Shown here in pieces: positions 34,049-43,345 of a stretch of 64,000 bases of DNA. Each line of letters opens with the position of its first letter. Position 1 is the first letter of the stretch. The position numbers and the translations under genes are program-made. The stretch spans positions 34,250-98,249 of the forward strand of contig NZ_JBMMGT010000008.1 of assembly GCF_049366555.1 (NCBI RefSeq). The letters run 5' to 3'. The notes under the pieces are model-generated. The model was not told the origin of the DNA. It did no database searches and was given only the letters and a program-made list of their open reading frames with translations. The DNA comes from Avibacterium volantium_A. Its GTDB lineage: Bacteria; Pseudomonadota; Gammaproteobacteria; Enterobacterales; Pasteurellaceae.

Positions 34049-35995
34049 ATGGATAGCCAAAATGTGATCAACGCCTTTGCGGAAACGGGCGTGCTGAGTC
34101 AGCATATTAAAGGATTTCGCCCCCGAGCCGAGCAGCTAGAAATGGCGCAAGCCGTGGCGCAGGCGATTTCACATAAGCAAGCCCTTGTGGTGGAAGCGGG
34201 AACAGGTACGGGAAAAACCTTCGCGTATTTAGTGCCTGCATTGCTTGCGGGCAAGAAAACCATTATTTCCACAGGGTCAAAAAATCTGCAAGATCAATTG
34301 TTCAATCGTGATCTTCCCGCCATTAAAAAAGCGTTGGGTTATACAGGTAAAATCGCGCTTTTAAAAGGGCGAGCCAATTATCTTTGCCTTGAACGTTTGG
34401 ATCAGCTGATTGCGCAAGGGGTATTGGGCGATCGCACAGTGTTAGCAGATCTGGCTAAAGTGCGGAAATGGAATAATGCCACTAAGACAGGGGATTTAAG
34501 CGAATGTGTGGAAATTGCGGAAGACAGCCCGATTTTGCCACAGCTTACCAGTACCACAGAAAGCTGCTTAGGCTCAGAGTGTCCGAATTACGGCGATTGC
34601 TATGTGGCGGCGGCGCGCAAAAAAGCCTTAAATGCCGATTTAGTGGTGGTGAATCATCATTTATTTTTTGCTGATATGGCGGTAAAAGAAAGTGGCTTTG
34701 GTGAGCTTATTCCTAATGCGCAAGCCATTATTTTTGATGAAGCCCATCAGCTTGCTGATATTGCCAGCCAATATTTTGGTCAATCTTTAACCTCTCGCCA
34801 ATTATTTGATTTATGCAAAGATAGTAACATTGTTTATCGCACTGAATTAAAAGATATGAAACAGCTTGGTGTGGCGGCGGATACCTTGCTCAAGGTGGTG
34901 CAAGATTTTCGTTTATTATTGGGTGAAGGCAATCGCCGTGGCAACTGGCGTGAGCTGTATTCTCAGCCTGTAATGGCGCATTCCGCAGAGAAAAGTGCGG
35001 TGCAAAAATGCGTAGAATTATTGCAAGAAAAATTGGCATTTTTATCTGATGTGGTGAAACTTGCGCTCGGTCGTTCGCAAACCCTAGACAGCATTTTTGA
35101 ACGCATTGCCAGTATTCAGGTGATTTTAAAACGTCTGCAAGAAACCCATTTGGTGGGCTATTGCTATTGGTATGAAACCATGGGGCGTGGCTTTGGCTTG
35201 CATATTACACCGCTCACCGTGGCAGATAAATTCGGTGAACAGCTTAGCCAAAAAGAAGCCGCGTGGATTTTTACTTCTGCCACCTTAGAGGTGGGCGGCA
35301 CATTTGAGCACTTTTGCCAGCGTTTAGGCATTCAAAATGCAGAGCAGAAAATTTTGCCGAGTCCGTTTAATTATCCTGAGCAAGCCTTGCTGTGCGTACC
35401 ACGCTATTTGCCCGCATTAAATCGTGCGGATACCCAAACTCAGCTCGGACAAATGTTATTACCGATCATCGAAAAAAATCAGGGGCGCTGTTTTGTGCTT
35501 TGCACGTCTTATTCAATGATGCGTGGGCTGGCAGATTTTTTCCGTGAACACAGTGATTTAACCGTGTTATTGCAAGGGGAAACGGCAAAAAGCAAATTAT
35601 TAGAACAGTTTACCACCCAATCTCACGCCGTGTTGGTCGCCACTTCCAGTTTCTGGGAGGGGGTAGATGTGCGTGGTGATGCCCTTTCCTTAGTGATTAT
35701 TGATAAATTGCCCTTTACCGCACCTGATGAGCCTTTGCTGAAAGCACGAATGGAAGATTGTCGCCTGCAGGGCAAAGATCCGTTTAATGAGATCCAAATT
35801 CCCGAAGCGGTGATCACCTTAAAACAAGGGGTTGGGCGTTTGATCCGCGATGTGACCGACCGCGGTGCGGTGATTATTTGTGATAGCCGTTTGGTGATGC
35901 GATCCTACGGTGAAACCTTTTTGAAAAGTTTGCCTAATGCTAAACGAACCCGAGATTTAAACAACGTAATCCAATTTTTAACAGAGAAAAAATAA
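34049..35995 (+). CDS. yoaA: YoaA, DinG/XPD-family helicase
   Basis: YoaA is a 5'-3' iron-sulfur helicase that helps repair replication forks. The 648-residue protein has Walker A EAGTGTGKT (about 51-58), the four-cysteine iron-sulfur region (CLERLD, CLGSEC, CYVAAARKK), DEAH, and the C-terminal motifs VGRLIRD. It is shorter than DinG and syntenic with E. coli yoaA-tsaB-fadD. An uptake signal is in frame at 34993. Confidence 0.93.
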   Translation: MDSQNVINAFAETGVLSQHIKGFRPRAEQLEMAQAVAQAISHKQALVVEAGTGTGKTFAYLVPALLAGKKTIISTGSKNLQDQLFNRDLPAIKKALGYTGKIALLKGRANYLCLERLDQLIAQGVLGDRTVLADLAKVRKWNNATKTGDLSECVEIAEDSPILPQLTSTTESCLGSECPNYGDCYVAAARKKALNADLVVVNHHLFFADMAVKESGFGELIPNAQAIIFDEAHQLADIASQYFGQSLTSRQLFDLCKDSNIVYRTELKDMKQLGVAADTLLKVVQDFRLLLGEGNRRGNWRELYSQPVMAHSAEKSAVQKCVELLQEKLAFLSDVVKLALGRSQTLDSIFERIASIQVILKRLQETHLVGYCYWYETMGRGFGLHITPLTVADKFGEQLSQKEAAWIFTSATLEVGGTFEHFCQRLGIQNAEQKILPSPFNYPEQALLCVPRYLPALNRADTQTQLGQMLLPIIEKNQGRCFVLCTSYSMMRGLADFFREHSDLTVLLQGETAKSKLLEQFTTQSHAVLVATSSFWEGVDVRGDALSLVIIDKLPFTAPDEPLLKARMEDCRLQGKDPFNEIQIPEAVITLKQGVGRLIRDVTDRGAVIICDSRLVMRSYGETFLKSLPNAKRTRDLNNVIQFLTEKK

Positions 35996-36705
35996 TGACA
36001 ACTTTACTCGCTTTAGATACATCAACGGAAGCCTGTTCCGTTGCCTTATTGCATAAAGGGGAAATCACCCATTTAGATGAATTAGCGCAACGCACGCACA
36101 CAAAGCGCATTTTGCCAATGGTTGATGAAATTTTAAGCCAGTCTGGCATTGCGCTCAATCAAGTTGATGCCTTGGTTTTTGGCCGTGGGCCGGGTAGTTT
36201 TACTGGTGTGCGCGTGGGCGCAGGCATTGCGCAAGGCTTGGCGTTAGGGGCGGATTTGCCGGTGATTCCTATTTCTAATCTCACCGCAATGGCACAGCAA
36301 GCCTTTGAGCAATATGGCACAACGCAGGTGCTATGCGCCATTGATGCCAGAATGAATGAAGTGTATTTTAGCCAACTTCAGGTACAAAAAGTGCGGTCAG
36401 ATTTTGGCGAGTTTTTTGACTGGCAAGCGTTAGTGAGCGAGCGAGTTTGCAGCCCAGAGTCAGTGCTTCAGCTGGCTCAACAAACGGAAGATTGCGTTAA
36501 AGTGGGAACGGGCTGGCAGGCTTATTCGCAACTTGCTACATTAGATTGGGCGAAAGATTCTGACATCATCTTGCCTTCTGCCAAAGCAATGTTGCCTTTA
36601 GCCTTGCCTTATTACTGGCAGAAACAATGGATAAGTGCGGTGGAAATTGAACCAGTTTATTTGCGCAATGAGGTAACTTGGAAAAAGTTACCGGGGCGTG
36701 AATAA
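35995..36705 (+). CDS. tsaB: TsaB, tRNA threonylcarbamoyladenosine complex subunit
   Basis: TsaB (YeaZ) is the scaffold partner of TsaD in t6A modification of tRNAs reading ANN codons. The 236-residue protein has the start LLALDTSTEACSVAL and the motif GRGPGSFTGVRVG. It overlaps the yoaA stop by one base (TAATG). An uptake signal is in frame at 36389. Confidence 0.95.
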   Translation: MTTLLALDTSTEACSVALLHKGEITHLDELAQRTHTKRILPMVDEILSQSGIALNQVDALVFGRGPGSFTGVRVGAGIAQGLALGADLPVIPISNLTAMAQQAFEQYGTTQVLCAIDARMNEVYFSQLQVQKVRSDFGEFFDWQALVSERVCSPESVLQLAQQTEDCVKVGTGWQAYSQLATLDWAKDSDIILPSAKAMLPLALPYYWQKQWISAVEIEPVYLRNEVTWKKLPGRE

Positions 36706-36779
36706 CGCATCAGCATTTGGCACATTCGTGAGCTAGTGATAGAATCGGCAAAATTTAATAAACATAATAAGGATAACAA

Positions 36780-38468
36780 ATGGAAAAGCCTTGGTTTATC
36801 AATTATCCAGAAGGTGCAGAAAGGGAACTGGATACTTCCGCCTATGAAAATATTTTAGATATGTTTGATAAGGCGGTGCGCGAACACCCTGATCGCGCTG
36901 CTTATATTAATATGGGGCAAGTGCTGACCTTTCGTAAATTAGAAGAGCGTAGCCGAGCTTTTGCTGCCTATTTGCAAAATGAATTAAAGTTGCAACAAGG
37001 TGATCCTGTGGCATTAATGATGCCTAATTTATTGCAATATCCCATTGCATTATTTGGGATTTTACGCGCTGGAATGGTGGTGGTGAATGTTAATCCCCTT
37101 TACACGCCAAGAGAACTAGAACATCAGCTACAAGACAGCGGTGCGAAAGCCATTGTGGTGGTGTCAAATTTCGCTTCAACCCTTGAAAAAGTGGTGTTCA
37201 ATACAGAAGTGAAACACGTTATTTTAACCCGAATGGGCGATCAGCTTTCTTTTGGTAAACGCACGCTGGTAAATTTCGTGGTGAAATACATTAAAAAGCT
37301 CGTGCCTAAATATAAGTTACCTCACGCCGTAACTTTTCGCGAGGTGTTAGCGGTAGGGAAGTATCGCCAATATGTGCGTCCAACCATTTCAGCGAATGAT
37401 CTCGCCTTTTTGCAATATACCGGAGGCACAACGGGCGTGGCAAAAGGGGCGATGCTCTCGCACCACAACATTATTACCAATGTATTTCAGGCAAAATGGA
37501 TTGCCTATCCTTTCGTGGGCGATCATACGCGCGAACGCAAAGCCATTCTGGCTTTACCGCTGTATCACGTTTTTGCTTTAACCGTAAACTGCTTATTGTT
37601 TATTGAGCTGGGCGTTACCGCAATTTTGATCACCAATCCGCGTGATATTGATGGTTTTGTCAAAGAGATGAAAAAATACCGCTTTGTTGCTATCACGGGG
37701 GTAAACACCTTATTTAACGCCTTGTTAAATAATGAAAATTTCAAAGAAATCGATTTTTCACAGCTTAAACTTTCTGTTGGTGGGGGAATGGCCATTCAGC
37801 AATCTGTGGCAACCCGTTGGCACGAAACCACAGGCTGTAACATTATTGAAGGCTATGGAATGACAGAATGTTCACCACTGATTGCCGCTTGTCCAATCAA
37901 TGTGGTGAAACACAACGGCACTATTGGTGTTCCCGTGCCGAATACGGATATTAAAATCATCAAAGACAATGGCGAAGAAGCTCAACTTGGTGAACCAGGG
38001 GAGCTTTGGGTGAAAGGTGATCAGGTGATGCAAGGTTATTGGAAGCGCCCTGAAGCCACAGCGGAAGTGCTGAAAGACGGCTGGCTTGCCACAGGGGATA
38101 TTGTGGTGATGGACGAATCTTACAGCTTACGCATTGTAGATCGCAAAAAAGATATGATCTTGGTTTCAGGCTTTAATGTGTATCCAAATGAAATTGAAGA
38201 TGTGATTATGCTCAATTACAAAGTGGCAGAAGTGGTGGCTATTGGCGTGCCAAATGAAGTGTCGGGGGAAACCATTAAAGTATTTGTGGTGAAAAAAGAT
38301 GAAAGTTTGACGCGTGATGAGCTACGCCAACATTGCCGCCAGCATCTCACAGGATATAAAGTACCGAAAGACATTGAATTTAGAGATGAATTACCAAAAT
38401 CCAATGTAGGTAAAATTCTGCGCCGCGTACTGCGCGATGAAGAATTAGCCAAACGACCAGCGAATTAA
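36780..38468 (+). CDS. fadD: long-chain fatty acid-CoA ligase
   Basis: FadD activates long-chain fatty acids to acyl-CoA. The 562-residue length equals E. coli (561). The AMP-binding motif YTGGTTGVAKGAMLSH, GYGMTECSP, and WLATGDIVVMDE/DRKKDMILVSGFNVYP are all present. Synteny with tsaB supports the name. A 70-base gap with AAGGAT ribosome-binding site separates it from tsaB. Confidence 0.96.
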   Translation: MEKPWFINYPEGAERELDTSAYENILDMFDKAVREHPDRAAYINMGQVLTFRKLEERSRAFAAYLQNELKLQQGDPVALMMPNLLQYPIALFGILRAGMVVVNVNPLYTPRELEHQLQDSGAKAIVVVSNFASTLEKVVFNTEVKHVILTRMGDQLSFGKRTLVNFVVKYIKKLVPKYKLPHAVTFREVLAVGKYRQYVRPTISANDLAFLQYTGGTTGVAKGAMLSHHNIITNVFQAKWIAYPFVGDHTRERKAILALPLYHVFALTVNCLLFIELGVTAILITNPRDIDGFVKEMKKYRFVAITGVNTLFNALLNNENFKEIDFSQLKLSVGGGMAIQQSVATRWHETTGCNIIEGYGMTECSPLIAACPINVVKHNGTIGVPVPNTDIKIIKDNGEEAQLGEPGELWVKGDQVMQGYWKRPEATAEVLKDGWLATGDIVVMDESYSLRIVDRKKDMILVSGFNVYPNEIEDVIMLNYKVAEVVAIGVPNEVSGETIKVFVVKKDESLTRDELRQHCRQHLTGYKVPKDIEFRDELPKSNVGKILRRVLRDEELAKRPAN

Positions 38469-38495
38469 ATTTGCTTAATTTACTTGAATAGCAAT

Positions 38496-38527
38496 AAAAG
38501 CGGACGATTGTCCGCTTTTGTTTTCGG
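38496..38527 (+). terminator. terminator after fadD
   Basis: The 10-base stem AAAAGCGGAC/GTCCGCTTTT has a GATT loop and T-rich tail. Confidence 0.85.
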
Positions 38528-38563
38528 GTTTATTATAATGAGCTGTGTGGGATAAGGCTGCTT

Positions 38564-39508
38564 TTAGCTATTTTTTCTTTGTAATTCGCCAATCAAATCA
38601 TCAATCGCTTTACACAATAAAGTGCGATCGTGGCGGTAGCTGATGTCGTCAGCACGCAGACGTCTGGCAATAATTTTTAACTGCGGATCGCTATTTTCTG
38701 GCATTAAACCGTTTTGTACGATCGCACCATCAATAATCTTTTGCCCAACGGTTTCGTTAATCCAATTTATTCGATCTTGTAAAGAAAGTGCTGCGGACGG
38801 GCTATGTTCAACCCCAAGATTGTCGATGAAAATTTTCTTCGCTTGGCTGTTTTTTAATGCCTCAATAATTTCGGGGAGCAAAATCGGCGGCATTATACTG
38901 GTGAGAAAACTGCCCGGGCCAAATAGGATCACTTCAGCTTGCTGAATAGCGCAAATGGCTTCAGGCGTGGCGCTGACAAGGGGAACAAGGAAAATGGAGT
39001 TAGGTAATTCGCTCAGCTCATCAATTTCCACTTCACCTACCACGCTAGAGCCTGAAGGCAAGGAAGCAGCAAGATGCACCGCACTTTCTGACATCGGTAC
39101 AATAAAAGATTTTACGCGCAATAAATCACGGATTAAGTTTACCCCTTCGGTGGGGCGAATTTGCATATTTTCTAAGGCTTTTAGCATTAAATTGCCAAGA
39201 TTATGCCCTGCAAGTTCTCCACTATTGGCAGAAAAACGGTATTCGAACAGTGCAGATGCAGTGCTAGGTTCAGTGATAATTTGGTTAAGACAATTGCGTA
39301 AATCGCCCCACGCAATGCCACCTTGTTGTTTCCGAATTCTGCCTGTGGAACTACCATTGTCAGTGGTGGTAACAATGCCCGTTAAGCGTTCTTTCATAAA
39401 ACTGAGCGCAGACATCACGCGGCCAAGTCCGTGTCCGCCGCCAATAGCTACAATGTGATTTATCTTATCTAAATTTTCGTGCCGACTGTGCGGTGTTAAA
39501 TCACTCAT
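38564..39508 (-). CDS. ybhK: YvcK/YbhK family gluconeogenesis factor
   Basis: The 314-residue protein belongs to the CofD-like YvcK family, which binds UDP-sugars and affects carbon metabolism and cell shape in other bacteria. It has the nucleotide-binding start VAIGGGHGLGRVMSAL and VTTTDNGSSTGRIR. The AAAGGA site supports the ATG at 39508. It is divergent from the moa operon, as in E. coli. An uptake signal lies in frame at 39078. Confidence 0.92.
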   Translation of the reverse strand: MSDLTPHSRHENLDKINHIVAIGGGHGLGRVMSALSFMKERLTGIVTTTDNGSSTGRIRKQQGGIAWGDLRNCLNQIITEPSTASALFEYRFSANSGELAGHNLGNLMLKALENMQIRPTEGVNLIRDLLRVKSFIVPMSESAVHLAASLPSGSSVVGEVEIDELSELPNSIFLVPLVSATPEAICAIQQAEVILFGPGSFLTSIMPPILLPEIIEALKNSQAKKIFIDNLGVEHSPSAALSLQDRINWINETVGQKIIDGAIVQNGLMPENSDPQLKIIARRLRADDISYRHDRTLLCKAIDDLIGELQRKNS

Positions 39509-39847
39509 TGTTTTTCCTTTAAAATGTGAGCGTTATAAGAGAATTAGGGTTAAGTATAAACAAATTTGTCTAAAAGTGCGGTAGAAATTTTGTGAATTTT
39601 CGTTATATAGCATATTATACAATTGATTTATAAGTAAAATATGGCATTTTTTTGATATAGATCCCATTCTAGGTATGGCTAAATTGTTGTTAAGCCCTTA
39701 GAATAGGGAAAATTTTCGCATAACTCCGAGCTTGTTCACCTACGTTTTGTTGATTGCAAAATAGGGTGGCAATGCCAGCAATGCATTTTGTATTGCTCAG
39801 GGATACGTTGGAAACGGCTTATCCTCTCCATTTTAGAAAGGTGTCTA
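39509..39847. other. 339-base divergent intergenic region ybhK/moaA
   Basis: It holds an uptake signal (39574-39582), AT-rich promoter DNA, and the molybdenum cofactor riboswitch in its last third. No gene is seen. Confidence 0.7.
39722..39832 (+). promoter_or_regulatory. molybdenum cofactor (Moco) riboswitch
   Basis: Upstream of moaA, as in E. coli. Landmarks of the Moco motif are ACTCCGAGC at the left, a CACCTA/AGGGTG helix, the GGCAATGCC block, the hairpin AGCAAT/ATTGCT and the arm GGATA/TATCC with a GGAAAC-type loop. The moaA ribosome-binding site lies immediately after. Fold assigned by eye; ligand inferred from the class. Confidence 0.78.
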
Positions 39848-40873
39848 ATGCAAAGCATTCCTATACAAATTCCTGTGAAACAGGTGGGGGAAACGCGTCT
39901 TATTGATGGGTTTGCCCGCCAATATTATTATTTGCGACTGTCCATTACGGATATGTGCAATTTCCGTTGTAACTATTGTTTACCCAATGGTTATCAGCCA
40001 GAAGCCAATAAACCGAGCTTTCTTACTCAAAGTGAAATTGTCCGCCTAGTGCGTGCTTTTGCCCATCTTGGTACGGAAAAAATTCGTATCACGGGCGGCG
40101 AGCCAACCTTGCGCAAGGATTTTCTTTCTATTGTCGAAAATATTCAGCAAATTGAAGGCATTAAGCAAATAGCCTTGACCACCAATGGTTATCGTATGGC
40201 GAAAGACATTGCCGCGTGGAAACAAGCGGGGATTACGTCTGTTAATGTGAGCGTGGATAGCCTTGATGCGAAGATGTTCCAGCGTATTACGGGCGTGGAT
40301 AAGTTTGCGGAAATTATGCAGGGTATTGATCGTGCCTTTGAAGTGGGGTATCAGAAAGTTAAAGTCAATGCGGTGCTGATGAAAAATCTCAATGATCAGG
40401 AATTTGCGGGCTTTTTAGATTGGATAAAATATCGTCCGATTCAAATGCGTTTTATCGAGCTAATGCAGACAGGCGAAATGGATCAGTTTTTCCAACGCTA
40501 TCATCTATCGGGGCAAATTTTAGCAGAAAAATTACTGGCTTCAGGTTGGCAATTGCAACAGCGCGGTTATTTAGACGGCCCAGCTAAAGTGTTTAAACAC
40601 CCAGATTATCAAGGTGAAATTGGCTTAATTATGCCTTATGAAAAAAATTTCTGCACCAGTTGTAATCGTCTGCGAGTTTCAGCCAAGGGCAAACTTCATC
40701 TTTGTTTGTTTGGTGAAGAAGGTATCGAATTGCGTGATTTGTTACAATCGGATAATCAGCAATCTCTTTTAGAATCACGCATTTTCTCTGCGTTACAGGG
40801 TAAGCGAGAACATCACTTTTTACATAATGGTGATAGCGGCGTGCGTAATCATCTTGCCAGCATTGGCGGTTAA
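39848..40873 (+). CDS. moaA: GTP 3',8-cyclase (molybdopterin synthesis)
   Basis: MoaA is a radical-SAM enzyme that makes the first intermediate of molybdopterin synthesis from GTP. I start at 39848 (MQSIPIQIPVKQVGETRL), with AAGG upstream; the longer frame runs into the riboswitch. The 341 residues include the N-terminal cluster C37-C41-C44, the C-terminal cluster CTSC...CLFG and the essential terminal GG of ASIGG. Confidence 0.96.
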   Translation: MQSIPIQIPVKQVGETRLIDGFARQYYYLRLSITDMCNFRCNYCLPNGYQPEANKPSFLTQSEIVRLVRAFAHLGTEKIRITGGEPTLRKDFLSIVENIQQIEGIKQIALTTNGYRMAKDIAAWKQAGITSVNVSVDSLDAKMFQRITGVDKFAEIMQGIDRAFEVGYQKVKVNAVLMKNLNDQEFAGFLDWIKYRPIQMRFIELMQTGEMDQFFQRYHLSGQILAEKLLASGWQLQQRGYLDGPAKVFKHPDYQGEIGLIMPYEKNFCTSCNRLRVSAKGKLHLCLFGEEGIELRDLLQSDNQQSLLESRIFSALQGKREHHFLHNGDSGVRNHLASIGG

Positions 40874-40886
40874 TCAAGGAATTATA

Positions 40887-41375
40887 ATGACCACATTTAC
40901 TCATATTAATAATAATGGCGAAGCCAATATGGCGGACGTTTCGGGTAAACAAGAAACCGTGCGTGAAGCAAGAGCAGAAGCGCTGGTTACAATGTCACAA
41001 TCTACTTTGCAAATGATTTTATCAGGGCAACACCACAAAGGCGATGTGTTTGCCACAGCGCGTATTGCTGGCATTCAGGCGGCAAAACGCACTTGGGATT
41101 TAATTCCCTTATGCCACCCATTATTGCTTTCAAAAGTGGAAGTATCCTTAACGGCCCTGCCTGAAAGCAATCAAGTACGTATTGAAAGTCTATGCAAATT
41201 AACAGGCAAAACAGGCGTGGAAATGGAAGCGCTTACCGCTGCAAGCGTGGCTGCCTTAACGATTTATGATATGTGCAAAGCGGTGCAGAAAGATATTGTG
41301 ATTGAACATATTCGCCTTTTAGAAAAGTGCGGTGGAAAATCTGGCCATTTTTTAGCAGGAAAACTGAATGATTAA
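40887..41375 (+). CDS. moaC: cyclic pyranopterin monophosphate synthase
   Basis: MoaC completes cPMP formation. The start at 40887 (MTTFTHINNNGEANMADVSG) has AAGGA upstream and gives 162 residues, near E. coli (161). The conserved LIPLCHPL, GKTGVEMEALTAASVAALT and KSGH are present. An uptake signal in frame at 41335 encodes EKCGG. It overlaps moaD by 8 bases. Confidence 0.96.
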   Translation: MTTFTHINNNGEANMADVSGKQETVREARAEALVTMSQSTLQMILSGQHHKGDVFATARIAGIQAAKRTWDLIPLCHPLLLSKVEVSLTALPESNQVRIESLCKLTGKTGVEMEALTAASVAALTIYDMCKAVQKDIVIEHIRLLEKCGGKSGHFLAGKLND

Positions 41376-41613
41376 AGTATTATTTTTTGCCCAAACACGA
41401 GAGCTGATTGGGGTTGATGAAATTGAAATCTCAGGCCAATTTGCCAACGCAGAAGCACTACGCCAACATTTGAGCGCCAAAGGGGATAAGTGGGCGTTGG
41501 CGTTAGATAAAGAAAAGCTTTTGGTTGCCATTAATCAAACCTTGGCTAGTCTTGAAAGTGCGGTGCAAAATGGCGATGAAATTGCCTTTTTCCCACCTGT
41601 TACAGGGGGCTAA
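41368..41613 (+). CDS. moaD: molybdopterin synthase small subunit
   Basis: MoaD is the ubiquitin-like sulfur carrier of molybdopterin synthase. The 81-residue protein ends FFPPVTGG; the C-terminal diglycine is thiocarboxylated. It overlaps moaC by 8 bases and moaE begins one base after its stop. An uptake signal is in frame at 41556. Confidence 0.95.
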   Translation: MIKVLFFAQTRELIGVDEIEISGQFANAEALRQHLSAKGDKWALALDKEKLLVAINQTLASLESAVQNGDEIAFFPPVTGG

Positions 41614-41614
41614 A

Positions 41615-42067
41615 ATGGCAGAAATTCAAATTGCGGTACAAACTGCCAATTTTGATCAAAATGCGGTTTATCGTTGGGTTTCCGCGCCAAATAGTGTCGG
41701 CGCTGCCGTTGTTTTCGTGGGGAAAGTGCGCGAAATGAATTTGGGCGATAGCGTATCCAGCTTATTTTTAGAACATTATCCTGCGATGACAGAAAAAGCC
41801 TTGCGTGAAATTGTTGATGAAGCTTGCTCACGTTGGAACTTATTACGCGTTGCGGTAATTCACCGCGTGGGCTTACTGCATACGGGCGATGAAATTGTGC
41901 TAGTCGCAGTGAGTTCTCCTCATCGTGGTGAAGCTTATCAAGCCAATGAATTTATTATGGATTTTCTCAAAAGCAAAGCGCCGTTTTGGAAAAAAGAACA
42001 GACAGAAAAAGGCGAGCGTTGGATCGAACATCGAGAAAGTGATCAGCAGGCTTTGGAAAGGTGGTAG
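41615..42067 (+). CDS. moaE: molybdopterin synthase catalytic subunit
   Basis: MoaE transfers sulfur from MoaD to cPMP. I start at 41615 (MAEIQIAVQTANFDQN), directly after moaD, giving 150 residues as in E. coli; the longer frame overlaps moaD. Conserved residues include VREMN, EHYPAMTEKAL, HRVG and the catalytic lysine in SKAPFWKKE. Confidence 0.95.
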   Translation: MAEIQIAVQTANFDQNAVYRWVSAPNSVGAAVVFVGKVREMNLGDSVSSLFLEHYPAMTEKALREIVDEACSRWNLLRVAVIHRVGLLHTGDEIVLVAVSSPHRGEAYQANEFIMDFLKSKAPFWKKEQTEKGERWIEHRESDQQALERW

Positions 42068-42088
42068 AGAAGTGAGGGGTTATAAGAC

Positions 42089-42121
42089 ATCACCGCATTT
42101 TATCAGTGCGGTGATTTTTTC
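42089..42121 (+). terminator. terminator after the moa operon
   Basis: The 9-base stem ATCACCGCA/TGCGGTGAT has a 9-base loop and a T6 tail. Confidence 0.85.
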
Positions 42122-42128
42122 TCGTACA

Positions 42129-42683
42129 TTATAAATAACTCACAAAATTTGCCAGCTCGATATGCTTAGGTTCTCGGTTGGCTTTTTCTTCCCCCGTCCC
42201 CATCAGGACTAAGGCAACTACTTTATCACTTTCGTTACATTGTAACGTATCACGCAATGCAGAGCCATCAACCCAAGGGCCAGTAACCCATACATTGTCA
42301 AAGCCTTGTGCATTGGCGGCAAGTTGCATTGCGTAAGTGGCGCAACCTGCGGTAAGCATTTGTTCCCAAGCGGGGACTTTAGCAATATCTTTTTGGATTT
42401 TTGCGATTACGGCAATGATCATTGGCGCACGATTCGGTAAATTTTCCGCTTTTTTCAACCGCTCTTCACCGAGATTAAGTTCTTGTACCGCACTTTTTAA
42501 TAAGCCGCCAAGTTTGTTTAAACCGTCTTTTTCAATCACTACAAAGCGATAAGGTTGCAATCTACCGTGATCAGGGACGTGCAGTGCGGCTTGGAAAATC
42601 TGTTCAAGTTGTGCTTGGTTTGGCGCAGGCGCAAAGAGTTTCTTGTTAGAACGACGTGAAGTGAGTAGGGTTAAAGCGTCCAT
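42129..42683 (-). CDS. ydjA: nitroreductase family protein YdjA
   Basis: This is a small FMN-dependent nitroreductase-fold oxidoreductase. The start at 42683 (MDALTLLTSRRSNKKL) has AAAGGA upstream and gives 184 residues, like E. coli YdjA (183). The RRS start motif, APDHGR-like VPDHGRLQPYRF and WEQMLTAGCATYAMQLAA are family-typical. It is near sppA, as in E. coli. Substrate unknown. Confidence 0.9.
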   Translation of the reverse strand: MDALTLLTSRRSNKKLFAPAPNQAQLEQIFQAALHVPDHGRLQPYRFVVIEKDGLNKLGGLLKSAVQELNLGEERLKKAENLPNRAPMIIAVIAKIQKDIAKVPAWEQMLTAGCATYAMQLAANAQGFDNVWVTGPWVDGSALRDTLQCNESDKVVALVLMGTGEEKANREPKHIELANFVSYL

Positions 42684-42763
42684 AATCAGTCCTTTTATGA
42701 TCATTTTTGTTATGAAAAGTGCGGTGGATTATAGCATAGTTTTTGGTCTTATAGGTGATATAG

Positions 42764-42790
42764 AAAAGCCCCCTTTATATCGGGGGCTTA
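42764..42790 (-). terminator. terminator of the small membrane protein operon
   Basis: On the minus strand AGCCCCC pairs with GGGGGCT around an 8-base loop, followed by four T. Confidence 0.8.
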
Positions 42791-42795
42791 TGTAA

Positions 42796-42915
42796 TTAGT
42801 TCTTTTTACTCTCTTTATCGGCTTCTTTTTCAGCTTGTTTTATGGTGTGATTAATAGCAGCTAAAAAAGCCAGAACAATCCCTAAAAGAACAAGTAATCC
42901 AATGGTGAGTTCCAT
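42796..42915 (-). CDS. 39-residue single-span membrane protein
   Basis: This very short gene encodes MELTIGLLVLLGIVLAFLAA followed by a charged tail rich in Lys and Glu ending KKN. It has one membrane segment (about 4-20). Its ATG abuts the stop of the upstream 77-residue gene, and AAAGGAGG sits 6 bases before it, one of the best ribosome-binding sites in the window. A terminator follows its stop. The signals make it a real gene; I do not recognise a family. Confidence 0.78.
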   Translation of the reverse strand: MELTIGLLVLLGIVLAFLAAINHTIKQAEKEADKESKKN

Positions 42916-43149
42916 TTAATCCTCCTTTGATAGCTGGGATTTGTGTTTTCTAAGCAACTTTCCAGCAACGAGAGTGGCATAAATAACAAACATTAATGTA
43001 AGACTACTCATAATCTTAAATAGTATTCCATTCTGACCAAATATTATCACGGGGACTGCAAGTATCACAACGTTGGCAATATCTTCTACCATTTTTGCCC
43101 AAGCCTCTAAGGTTTCGACTTCAATCGGGCGTTTGAATAAATTTAACAT
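42916..43149 (-). CDS. 77-residue two-span membrane protein
   Basis: The protein starts MLNLFKRPIEVETLEAWAKM at 43149, with CAAGGAGA upstream; the longer frame to 43320 has no such site. An amphipathic start is followed by two hydrophobic segments (about 26-40 and 46-65) and a basic tail. It is the first gene of a two-gene unit between ydjA and sppA, which are close neighbours in E. coli, so the pair looks like a lineage-specific insertion. Function unknown. Confidence 0.75.
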   Translation of the reverse strand: MLNLFKRPIEVETLEAWAKMVEDIANVVILAVPVIIFGQNGILFKIMSSLTLMFVIYATLVAGKLLRKHKSQLSKED

Positions 43150-43345
43150 TGGGTTCTCCTTGTGCTGGGGCAACCATAGCAAAATCTTTTTAAGTGCGGT
43201 GATTTTTTGGTGAGTTCTGCGATCCTGATCGAGAAAACAGATCAAAGTGGATAAAAACAGGCATTCTGGAAAGAATAATTCGCATTTGGGTGTTAATCTG
43301 TTTATGATACGCTCTCTCAAATAAAATCAAAAAATAAGGAAATCT

